NCBI GenBank assembly: GCA_903862805.1
Contig: CAIOZP010000108.1
Location: forward strand, 1-5,781
Reading direction: 5' to 3'
Length of the DNA: 5,781 nt
From: an uncultured Fibrobacterota bacterium
Lineage (GTDB): Bacteria; Fibrobacterota; Chitinivibrionia; Chitinivibrionales; CAIOZP01
This document shows, one piece after another, positions 1 to 5,339 of the stretch (the stretch's first letter is position 1; every line of letters starts with the position of its first letter). The notes under the pieces are model-generated. The model saw only the letters and a program-made list of their open reading frames with translations, searched no databases and was not told the DNA's origin. The translations under genes were made by a program, and so were the position numbers.

Positions 1-66
1 CTGATGGAACTCGCAATTTATCCGGCTATTTATCTGATCTGGAAAAGGCGGAAATTGCGAGGATAA
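1..66 (+). CDS. possible 3' end of a membrane-protein gene (partial)
   Basis: Reading from base 1 in frame 1 there are 21 sense codons and then TAA at 64-66. The residues are LMELAIYPAIYLIWKRRKLRG: a hydrophobic run followed by a basic tail, which would suit the last transmembrane helix of an inner-membrane protein with a cytoplasmic C-terminus. The stop lies 34 bp from the convergent purB stop, a normal spacing, and its last base begins the stem of the hairpin at 66-102. Frame 3 is also open here and runs on into the purB antisense, so the choice of frame is not secure. Too little is present to assign a family. The coding call is an inference from the hydrophobic pattern and stop position. 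Confidence 0.35.
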   Translation: MMELAIYPAIYLIWKRRKLRG

Positions 67-102
67 AGGCCGACCCTAAATCACAAGGATTCCGGCGGCC
101 TT
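66..102 (-). terminator. hairpin between convergent stop codons, candidate purB terminator
   Basis: The 7-bp arms AAGGCCG (66-72) and CGGCCTT (96-102) are perfect inverted repeats. In the minus-strand transcript the interior can pair further: AUCCU with AGGGU (five pairs, one of them U-G), with an 8-base loop and a 5-base bulge. The same inner pairing is interrupted by a C-A mismatch in the plus-strand transcript, so the structure is stronger for purB. The first arm uses the last two bases of the purB TAA, and the other arm starts on the last base of the possible plus-strand TAA at 64-66. Only a short U run (UUUAUCC) follows, so intrinsic termination may be weak or bidirectional. Confidence 0.5.
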
Positions 103-1546
103 ACACCACCGGTTTCACCGAATCGGCGACGCCATATTCTCCAGATTTTTCGATGGCACCATTCAGAACTTCGGCGATGAACTCATCGACCTGCTCTGGC
201 GCGCGACCAACAAATTCGCGGATGTCAAGCACCTCGTCAATTTGGGCGCGGTTCATGCCGAAAACCGGATCAGCGGCGATGCGGTCGAGAAGATCGTTGA
301 CCTTGCCTTCCATCTTCACGGCCTTGGCAGCCTCCATCGAATGAACGCGGATCGCCTCGTGCAGAACCTGACGATCTCCACCTGCTTTAACAGCGGCCAT
401 AAGAATATTCTCGGTTGCCATGAAAGGCAGTTCTTCGCGAAGGTGCTTGGCAATCACCTGCGGATAAACGACGAGACCATCGCAAACATTAAGCGCAATG
501 ATCAGCGCGGCATCGGCGGCGAGAAATGCTTCGGGAATCGCAAGTCGCTTGTTCGCCGAATCGTCGAGAGTTCGCTCGAACCACTGCTCTGCGGCGGTCA
601 TCGCGGGCGACGAGGCAAGACTCATTATGTAGCGAGCCAGCGCGGTGATGCGCTCCGAACGCATGGGGTTACGCTTGTAAGCCATCGCCGAAGAACCTAT
701 CTGCCCTTTTTCAAATGGCTCCTCGATCTCCTTGAGATGCTGAAGCAGGCGCACATCATTTGCGATCTTATGTAGAGTCTGCGCGAGTCCGCAAAGAATG
801 GATGCCGCCGAATAGTCGATCTTTCTTGTGTATGTCTGACCCGAAACCGGCAGCAGTTTTGCAAAGCCCATTTTTAGCGCGACAGTGTTGTCGAGGCGTT
901 TGACCTTATCGTGATCACCGTCGAACAGGGACAGAAAACTCGCCTGTGTTCCGGTGGTTCCCTTTACGCCGAGGAAAGGAAGTTCCCTCTCGAAACGAAT
1001 CATCTCGTCGAGATCTATTGTAAGATCCTGAGCCCACAGGCACGCACGTTTGCCAACGGTCGTACACTGCGCCGACTGGAAATGGGTGAAGCCGAGCGTG
1101 GCCAATTCTCTGTTGTCAAGCGCGAACTTTTTGAGCGCCGCAAGAAGCGGATTCATGCGGCGGATGATTAGACGCATCCCCTCGCGCATCTGAACGAGAT
1201 CAGTGTTGTCACCAACATACGCGCTCGTTGCACCGAGGTGAATTATCGGCATCGCCTTCGGGCAAACCGCGCCAAAAGTGTGAACATGAGCCATGACATC
1301 GTGGCGGACTTTTGACTCGACTTCACGGGCGAGATCGTAGTCGATGTCAGTGATATGCGCTCGCATTTCGTCAATCTGTTCGGTGGAAATTGGCAGGCCA
1401 AGTTCCTTCTCCCCTTCGGCCAGTGCAATCCAGAGCTTGCGCCATGTCGTAAATTTGAAGTCCGGCGAAAAAATGCGGAGCATCTCGCGCGAGGAATAAC
1501 GTTCTTCAAGCGGGTTCAGATACATGTCACGATTTTTGAGACTCAT
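101..1546 (-). CDS. purB: adenylosuccinate lyase, human-like type
   Basis: PurB acts twice in cytosolic purine synthesis: it cleaves SAICAR to AICAR plus fumarate, and adenylosuccinate to AMP plus fumarate. The 481-aa product follows the human ADSL pattern closely from end to end (human is 484 aa). Visible motifs are RHDVMAHVHTF (81-91), TSAYVGDNTDL (107-117), GFTHFQ (152-157) with the expected general-acid His155, KGTTGTQASF (195-204), the fumarase/aspartase-superfamily signature GSSAMAYKRNP (284-294) with catalytic-loop Ser285, and QWFERTLDDSAN (321-332). The two serines and the histidine sit where human His159 and Ser289 would be. Prolines usual in two motifs are replaced: Ser158 in HFQSAQ and Ala289 in SSAMAYKRNP. 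The frame stays open upstream to 1843, but the ATG at 1546 is chosen because an AAGGA lies 11 nt upstream and family similarity starts just after it; the ATG at 1525 (MYLNPLEERY) is the alternative. The gene is monocistronic as far as seen and divergent from the PHP gene. Confidence 0.97.
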   Translation of the reverse strand: MSLKNRDMYLNPLEERYSSREMLRIFSPDFKFTTWRKLWIALAEGEKELGLPISTEQIDEMRAHITDIDYDLAREVESKVRHDVMAHVHTFGAVCPKAMPIIHLGATSAYVGDNTDLVQMREGMRLIIRRMNPLLAALKKFALDNRELATLGFTHFQSAQCTTVGKRACLWAQDLTIDLDEMIRFERELPFLGVKGTTGTQASFLSLFDGDHDKVKRLDNTVALKMGFAKLLPVSGQTYTRKIDYSAASILCGLAQTLHKIANDVRLLQHLKEIEEPFEKGQIGSSAMAYKRNPMRSERITALARYIMSLASSPAMTAAEQWFERTLDDSANKRLAIPEAFLAADAALIIALNVCDGLVVYPQVIAKHLREELPFMATENILMAAVKAGGDRQVLHEAIRVHSMEAAKAVKMEGKVNDLLDRIAADPVFGMNRAQIDEVLDIREFVGRAPEQVDEFIAEVLNGAIEKSGEYGVADSVKPVV

Positions 1547-1615
1547 GAAAAGATCAATCCTTATTAGTAATTCATTTAGTTGTTTGAGCCGAAAATACAT
1601 CCGAGTCGAGTGTTC
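1547..1615. promoter_or_regulatory. divergent intergenic region between purB and the PHP gene
   Basis: This 69-bp AT-richer gap must hold, or border, the start signals of both transcription units. For purB there is a ribosome binding site, AAGGA on the minus strand (bases 1558-1562), 11 nt before its ATG. For the PHP gene I see only weak GAG triplets before ATG 1616. No pair of sigma70-like boxes with good spacing stands out on either strand; TTGAGA at 1536-1541 and TATTAG at 1562-1567 are 20 bp apart, too far to be convincing. No purine-riboswitch-like structure or PurR-like palindrome was recognised. Confidence 0.4.
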
Positions 1616-2332
1616 ATGATTCATCGACTCGACCTGCATATTCATTCCTGCCTTTCGCCTTGCGGAAGCCTCGAAATGTCGCCTTCGGCTATTGCGGCGA
1701 AGGTGAAGGAGCACGGACTTTCCGGCTTTGCTCTTTGTGATCATAACAGTGCAGAAAATTGCCCAGCGGCTGAGCGGGCAGCAAAAAAGCTCGGACTGAT
1801 TTTTATCCCGGGCCTCGAAGTCTGCTCGAGCGAAGAGGCTCATCTTCTTTGTCTGTTTGATAATGTCGAAACGGCGCTTGGCTTTTCGGGATGGATCTAT
1901 GATCGTCTGTTAGACATCCGAAATATCCCCGAAAAGCTCGGCGATCAAGTGGTTGTAAACGAGTTCGAGGAAATCGAAAACGAAGTGCCACGCTATCTGG
2001 GTCAGGCAACCAGCGCCCCGATCAACGAAATTCTCGCGGAGGTTCATTTTCGCAACGGACTTTGCGCTCCGGCACATATCGACCGGCCGGTGTTCAGCGT
2101 GATTTCGCAGCTCGGATTTCTCGACCGCAACGACTACGACGCGGTGGAACTTTCATCTCATGCCGTGAATAATCCCTTGTTTGATCGTTCCATTGCGGCT
2201 GATTATCCGGTGATCAGCGGCTCTGATGCGCACTACCTATCCGACATCGGTCGCGCCTTTATAGAATTGGATCTTGATGAAATTTCAACAGACTCTTTGC
2301 GTTCAGCATTGAGGCACAGGAGAAGAGAATGA
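1616..2332 (+). CDS. PHP-domain metal-dependent phosphoesterase
   Basis: This 238-aa protein is a stand-alone PHP domain, the fold shared by histidinol phosphatase HisK, the trinuclear phosphoesterases and the proofreading domain of DNA polymerase III alpha. Metal-binding motifs are in family order: HIH (His8, His10) right at the N-terminus, CDHNS (Asp42, His43), GLEV (Glu68), His76, PAHID (His154, Asp156), SSH (His182) and GSDAH (Asp204, His206). A cytosolic hydrolase of a phosphate ester or nucleotide is expected, but the substrate cannot be read from the sequence. It is unusually rich in cysteine for its size (positions 12, 16, 41, 49, 70, 79, 150). The opening LHIHSCLSPCGSLEMSP marks a distinct PHP subfamily; from memory, relatives are often found in clusters with [FeFe]-hydrogenase genes, none of which are here. 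ATG 1616 is preferred because PHP proteins begin just before the HxH motif; TTG 1580 and GTG 1610 are in frame upstream. The stop overlaps the next gene (ATGA). Confidence 0.9.
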   Translation: MIHRLDLHIHSCLSPCGSLEMSPSAIAAKVKEHGLSGFALCDHNSAENCPAAERAAKKLGLIFIPGLEVCSSEEAHLLCLFDNVETALGFSGWIYDRLLDIRNIPEKLGDQVVVNEFEEIENEVPRYLGQATSAPINEILAEVHFRNGLCAPAHIDRPVFSVISQLGFLDRNDYDAVELSSHAVNNPLFDRSIAADYPVISGSDAHYLSDIGRAFIELDLDEISTDSLRSALRHRRRE

Positions 2333-2877
2333 CGAAGTGCATAATTCGCAGGATTGCCCTGTCGGCAATATTAATGATGACTGCAAGTGCATCGGCATTC
2401 GACGCACTTCCGGCGATAGAAAAATCCGGCGACATACTTGAGGTTGCAATGCCACTGACCGCCGCCGGAATGACCTTCGGTGCAAAAGATTATCGCGGAA
2501 CCTTGCAACTCGTCGGAAGCGAAGCCCTCGCCACAGGCATCACCTACGGGTTGAAATACACCGTTCACGAAACGCGCCCGAACAAGGTTGACGACCATTC
2601 GTTTCCATCGGGTCATACCACTGCCGCTTTTGCCTCTGCGGAGTTTGTGCGAAAGCGATATGGCTGGCGTTACGGAATTCCCGCATACCTGCTCGCGACC
2701 TACGTTGGCGTGAGTCGTGTCGTCACGCATTGGCATTATACGCACGATGTAATTGCCGGAGCCGTGATCGGCAGCGTCTCGGCATTTGCTCTTACAAGAA
2801 CGCTCGGATCGTCGTGGACGGTAGGCGCATCATTCTCAAAAAAAAGTGCCGCATTATCGCTGTCGGGAACATTTTGA
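2329..2877 (+). CDS. exported PAP2-superfamily phosphatase
   Basis: A 182-aa type-2 phosphatidic acid phosphatase-like protein. All three catalytic motifs are intact: K-x6-RP (Lys76 to Arg83-Pro84), PSGH (93-96, His96) and SR-x5-H-x3-D (Ser129-Arg130, nucleophile His136, Asp140). The N-terminus is a clear signal peptide: basic residues (CIIRR), a hydrophobic core (9-17) and a likely cleavage after ASA near residue 23, so the active site should face the periplasm. Weakly hydrophobic stretches near 40-50, 117-128 and 141-155 could bury in membrane, but this is much shorter than six-helix PgpB. Likely substrates are lipid phosphates or undecaprenyl diphosphate; a soluble acid phosphatase is also possible. 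The C-terminus (161-182) has an alternating polar/hydrophobic pattern ending in Phe. Translation is probably coupled to the PHP gene (ATGA overlap), and an AGGAG at 2318-2322 lies 6 nt before the ATG. Confidence 0.9.
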   Translation: MTKCIIRRIALSAILMMTASASAFDALPAIEKSGDILEVAMPLTAAGMTFGAKDYRGTLQLVGSEALATGITYGLKYTVHETRPNKVDDHSFPSGHTTAAFASAEFVRKRYGWRYGIPAYLLATYVGVSRVVTHWHYTHDVIAGAVIGSVSAFALTRTLGSSWTVGASFSKKSAALSLSGTF

Positions 2878-2928
2878 TGGTGTCGCATTCGGCCGGCCAC
2901 ATATTTTTCCAGCCGCAGGAGAAGATCA

Positions 2929-3711
2929 ATGGATATTCTTGAAAAGATAGTCGCCAAAAGACTCGAGCGAATTGCCGCCGCCAAAGCCCTTATGCCGGAA
3001 GCTCGGCTTGAACGGACAGCAACCGCACCGTGCAAAATGTTTTCGATAGACATGCCGTTTGTTCTTATCTCCGAATGTAAAAAAGCCTCGCCCAGCAAGG
3101 GCATTTTGCTTGAGGATTATCGTCCTCTCGAAATTGCTTTTCAATATGAACGAGGTGGAGCAACCGCGATTTCGTGCCTTACCGAGCCGGATTTTTTCAT
3201 GGGCGACGAAGCGCATCTTCGCACGGTTCGGGCAGGTGTGAACATTCCGGTTTTACGGAAAGATTTCATCGTTGATCCATATCAGATCAAAGAGGCTTGG
3301 GCAATGGGTGCCGATGCAATTCTTCTCATCGCGTCAATTTTATCAAAGAAACAGATAAAAGATTTTGCGGATATCGCTCATGGCTTCGGGCTTCAGTCTC
3401 TTCTTGAGATTCACGGCGAAGACGAGCTTGACAAAACGGAATTGGCGCCGGTTGATGCGGTGGGAGTAAACGCCCGAAATCTCCGCGACTTTTCGACAGA
3501 CCTCGATGCCGCCGCAAAGCTTTGTGAAAAACTGCCAGACAATGTCGTTCGTATTGCCGAGTCAGGAATTGATTCACCGAGTTCTGCCAGATCAATGTTT
3601 GATGCGGGCTATCGCGGATTTCTCATTGGCGAGCATTTCATGAAATCGGCAGATCGGGTTTCGGCGGTTGCGGGAATTGCGAATGAATTGAGAGCGGCAT
3701 CAGGAATCTGA
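2929..3711 (+). CDS. trpC: indole-3-glycerol-phosphate synthase
   Basis: TrpC closes the indole ring in tryptophan biosynthesis, converting carboxyphenylaminodeoxyribulose 5-phosphate to indole-3-glycerol phosphate with loss of CO2 and water. The 260-aa length fits the monofunctional enzyme, and no TrpF domain is attached. The (beta/alpha)8 barrel motifs are present in order: ISECKKASPSKG (47-58), LRKDF (109-113), LLEIH (158-162), VGVNARNL (178-185), AESGI (210-214) and the phosphate-binding FLIGEHFM (231-238). The catalytic set matches that known from Sulfolobus IGPS: Glu49, Lys51, Lys111, Glu160, Asn181 and Ser212. The usual GVNNRNL reads GVNARNL here, but the catalytic Asn is the first one and is kept. 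The start is supported by AGGAG at 2917-2921, 7 nt before ATG. It follows the PAP2 gene by 51 bp and may be co-transcribed with it; no other trp gene is in the window, so the pathway is scattered. It converges on pncC with an 8-bp gap. Confidence 0.97.
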   Translation: MDILEKIVAKRLERIAAAKALMPEARLERTATAPCKMFSIDMPFVLISECKKASPSKGILLEDYRPLEIAFQYERGGATAISCLTEPDFFMGDEAHLRTVRAGVNIPVLRKDFIVDPYQIKEAWAMGADAILLIASILSKKQIKDFADIAHGFGLQSLLEIHGEDELDKTELAPVDAVGVNARNLRDFSTDLDAAAKLCEKLPDNVVRIAESGIDSPSSARSMFDAGYRGFLIGEHFMKSADRVSAVAGIANELRAASGI

Positions 3712-3713
3712 TC

Positions 3714-3730
3714 CTCGCTTTACTGGCGAG
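3714..3730. terminator. small hairpin at the trpC/pncC convergence
   Basis: CTCGC (3714-3718) and GCGAG (3726-3730) form a 5-bp perfect inverted repeat with a 7-base loop that contains the pncC stop codon (TTA on the plus strand at 3720-3722). With only 8 bp between the two stop codons this is the only visible structure that could end either transcript. No U tract follows on either strand, so it is a weak candidate for an intrinsic terminator. Confidence 0.25.
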
Positions 3731-4211
3731 AAATCCTTTCGAGACATCGTTCAAGCAGTTTTATCGCGGCATCTTCACGAACAGTCTGCCGATCTCCATC
3801 AAAAACATCCTTGAACGATTCGACAATTTCGTCCAGACAAATTGCCGTCCACACAAGCCCGACAGGCTTTCCCGCTGTTCCACCATCTGGCCCGGCTATT
3901 CCTGAAATGGCAACGGACAATCGGGAACCACAGACCTTTGCCGCACCGATTGCCATCGCTTCAACACACTCGCAGCTTACGGCTCCGTGATCATCAAGAA
4001 TCTTTTGTGGAACACCGAGAATGTTTTTTTTGATGTCGTTTGAATATGCAATTACGCCGCCGACATACCAGCGGGATGAACCGGAAATTTCTGTCAGCAC
4101 CGACCCGATAAGTCCACCGGTGCAAGACTCTGCTGTCGAAATAGTCAGGCCACTTTTCAGAAGGGTTTCGGAAAGATTTTGTGCAACAGAATCAAGCCGA
4201 GCTAAGCTCAC
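3720..4211 (-). CDS. pncC: nicotinamide-nucleotide amidase (CinA C-terminal domain protein)
   Basis: PncC deamidates nicotinamide mononucleotide to nicotinic acid mononucleotide, returning the NMN by-product of NAD-dependent DNA ligase to NAD synthesis. The 163-aa protein is the stand-alone CinA-C domain; the N-terminal COG1058 (MoCF-like) domain of full-length CinA is absent. Family motifs are TAESCTGGLIG (26-36), GGVIAYSNDIKK (51-62), AISGIAGPDGGT (101-112) and KPVGLVW (115-121). Ser29, Tyr56 and Lys61 keep the spacing of the catalytic residues reported for E. coli PncC (Ser31, Tyr58, Lys63). The start is GTG at 4211-4209, which overlaps the pgpA TGA (GTGA). No good Shine-Dalgarno sequence precedes it, so translation probably depends on coupling to pgpA. 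pncC/cinA genes are commonly found beside pgpA or recA. It is the last gene of the ybaB-recR-pgpA-pncC operon. Confidence 0.95.
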   Translation of the reverse strand: MSLARLDSVAQNLSETLLKSGLTISTAESCTGGLIGSVLTEISGSSRWYVGGVIAYSNDIKKNILGVPQKILDDHGAVSCECVEAMAIGAAKVCGSRLSVAISGIAGPDGGTAGKPVGLVWTAICLDEIVESFKDVFDGDRQTVREDAAIKLLERCLERISRQ

Positions 4212-4717
4212 AAAGAGATTCTCGCCTTGACAAGATGATAGACAAACATGATGGCAACAAGCGTCACATTGGCCATGATACCGGCGGCAAGATCGTCGAT
4301 CACGATGCCTTCGCCGTCACCGCATTCTTCCATTCTATAAACCGGCCAAGGCTTGACAATGTCATAAAAGCGAAAGAGCAGGAATCCGAAAACCAGCGTC
4401 GTGATCGAAAGCGGAATGAATGCGAAAGTGATAAGTTGGCCGACCACTTCATCGAGCACAACCTCTTTGGGGTCTTCTGCGCCGAAGAGTTCTTTCGGCC
4501 CGCGACAGACGGCCATTGCTGCCATTGTGAAGACCGCAAAGAGCGGGAAAACCAACGGTGCCTTTGCTGCAAGAAAGTACGGCGCAACATGCGGCATGTT
4601 GTACCACAGTCCGGCAACAACGGCAAGCGAGGCCCAAGTGCCAGGCATTCCGGGCAGGTAGCCGATGAAAAAAAAGGTCGGCAGAATGCGCCTGAAAAAA
4701 TTTGTGATCGCCTGCAT
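4208..4717 (-). CDS. pgpA: phosphatidylglycerophosphatase A
   Basis: PgpA is an inner-membrane enzyme that dephosphorylates phosphatidylglycerol phosphate to phosphatidylglycerol. The 169-aa product has the full set of PgpA motifs: GYLPGMPGTWASL (19-31), DPKEVVLDEVVGQ (82-94), FRFYDIVKPWPV (115-126) and GEGIVIDDLAAG (135-146), with acidic residues Asp89, Glu90, Asp119, Asp141 and Asp142 suited to metal binding. Hydrophobic segments near 11-21, 31-39, 53-70, 96-114 and 145-161 fit a small multi-pass protein. The reading frame is open 28 codons further up, into recR, but the ATG at 4717 is chosen because AGGAG (bases 4727-4723) lies 5 nt before it and family similarity begins there. It starts 13 bp after the recR stop and ends in a GTGA overlap with pncC. 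The exported PAP2 protein in the neighbouring operon could be a second, unrelated lipid phosphatase. Confidence 0.95.
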   Translation of the reverse strand: MQAITNFFRRILPTFFFIGYLPGMPGTWASLAVVAGLWYNMPHVAPYFLAAKAPLVFPLFAVFTMAAMAVCRGPKELFGAEDPKEVVLDEVVGQLITFAFIPLSITTLVFGFLLFRFYDIVKPWPVYRMEECGDGEGIVIDDLAAGIMANVTLVAIMFVYHLVKARISL

Positions 4718-4722
4718 TGTAT

Positions 4723-4727
4723 CTCCT
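4723..4727 (-). promoter_or_regulatory. ribosome binding site of pgpA
   Basis: AGGAG on the minus strand, 5 nt before ATG 4717 and within the 13-bp gap after recR. It decides the pgpA start against the 28-codon longer reading that would begin inside recR. Confidence 0.8.
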
Positions 4728-4730
4728 GTT

Positions 4731-5339
4731 TCAGCCGTGATGGCCGTATGAAATTCCTGTTCGTTCGTTGAGCGCCTGAACCAGTGTAACCGGATCAACA
4801 TATTCGAGTGACGCGCCTGCGGGAAGTCCGCGCGCCAGCCGTGTCAGTTTCACGCCGGTATTTTCGAGAACTCGTGTTATGTAGTGCGCAGTGGTTTCTG
4901 CTTCGGCGCTGCCGCCGACTGCAATAATTATTTCGGATGGTTTTTCGCGCGTCGCACGATCGACGAGATCGGCTATGCGAAGTTTGTCGGGAGTGATTCC
5001 GTTGATCGGCGAAAGCACTCCGCCTAAAACGTGATACAGTCCGCGAAAGCGTCCGTGCGATTCCATCGAGAAAACATCGACCGGTTTTTCAACCACACAG
5101 ATCACCGATGAATCGCGCTTGGTATCGGAACAAACCTTGCACGGATCAGTCTCGCCGTAGTTGCCGCAACGGGAGCATGTAAGCACGCGCTCTTTCACCG
5201 AGCGAATCGTATCGGCAAGCCGGAACACATCTTCGCTGCGGCGTTCAAGCAGGTGAAGCGCCAGTCGCCACGCGCTTTTGCGCCCGATAGACGGTAGTCC
5301 CGCGAGTTCTTCGACAAGCTCTTCGACAGCAGAGATCAA
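4731..5339 (-). CDS. recR: recombination mediator protein RecR
   Basis: RecR works with RecO and RecF to load RecA on single-stranded gaps during recombinational repair. The 202-aa product has the standard order: helix-hairpin-helix (LPSIGRKSAWRLALHLL, 15-31), a four-cysteine zinc finger (Cys55, Cys58, Cys67, Cys70), a Toprim domain starting VICVVEKPVDVFSME (79-93), the FRGLYHVLGGVLSP segment (98-111) and the C-terminal ARGLPAGASLEYVDPVTL (169-186). The Toprim stretch that usually reads ATNPTVEGEATA is AVGGSAEAETTA here (140-151): the acidic residues Glu146 and Glu148 remain, but the Asn-Pro-Thr and the Gly between the acids are gone. The start is TTG at 5339-5337, overlapping the ybaB TGA (TTGA); there is no in-frame ATG that would keep the helix-hairpin-helix, and only a weak GGA precedes it, so coupling to ybaB is likely. 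The ybaB-recR pair is widely conserved. Confidence 0.96.
   Translation of the reverse strand: MISAVEELVEELAGLPSIGRKSAWRLALHLLERRSEDVFRLADTIRSVKERVLTCSRCGNYGETDPCKVCSDTKRDSSVICVVEKPVDVFSMESHGRFRGLYHVLGGVLSPINGITPDKLRIADLVDRATREKPSEIIIAVGGSAEAETTAHYITRVLENTGVKLTRLARGLPAGASLEYVDPVTLVQALNERTGISYGHHG

Noticed and set aside
3..344. A plus-strand frame 3 open from base 3 to 344 (DLEKAEIARIKADPK near its start).
   Set aside because: Most of it is antisense to purB with low-complexity Ser/Arg/Thr composition; a 240-bp overlap with a conserved gene is unlikely. The first 33 codons look protein-like, so a different gene end in this frame cannot be fully excluded.
242..775. A 177-codon plus-strand ORF opposite purB.
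   Set aside because: It lies wholly antisense to the catalytic part of purB, has no ribosome binding site and no recognisable motif.
1536..1567. Possible sigma70 promoter (TTGAGA and TATTAG) for the PHP gene.
   Set aside because: The boxes are 20 bp apart and the first lies inside the purB coding region; not convincing without transcript data.
1547..1843. A 99-codon N-terminal extension of purB in the same open frame.
   Set aside because: It is antisense to the PHP gene, has an Arg/Ser-rich composition without family resemblance, and the ATG at 1546 has a ribosome binding site and gives the expected 481-aa length.
2891..2898. The 8-bp palindrome GGCCGGCC between the PAP2 gene and trpC.
   Set aside because: It is a self-complementary word with no loop and no U tract; it is likely to be a chance GC-rich site rather than a terminator or operator.
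3467..3487. Possible catalytic loss in TrpC because GVNNRNL reads GVNARNL.
   Set aside because: The catalytic Asn corresponds to the first Asn (Asn181), which is present; the second position also varies in known enzymes (for example Ser in Sulfolobus).
4181..4771. A 196-codon plus-strand ORF opposite pgpA.
   Set aside because: Highly charged, Cys/His/Arg-rich composition typical of the antisense of a membrane protein; it overlaps pgpA, whose motifs are complete.
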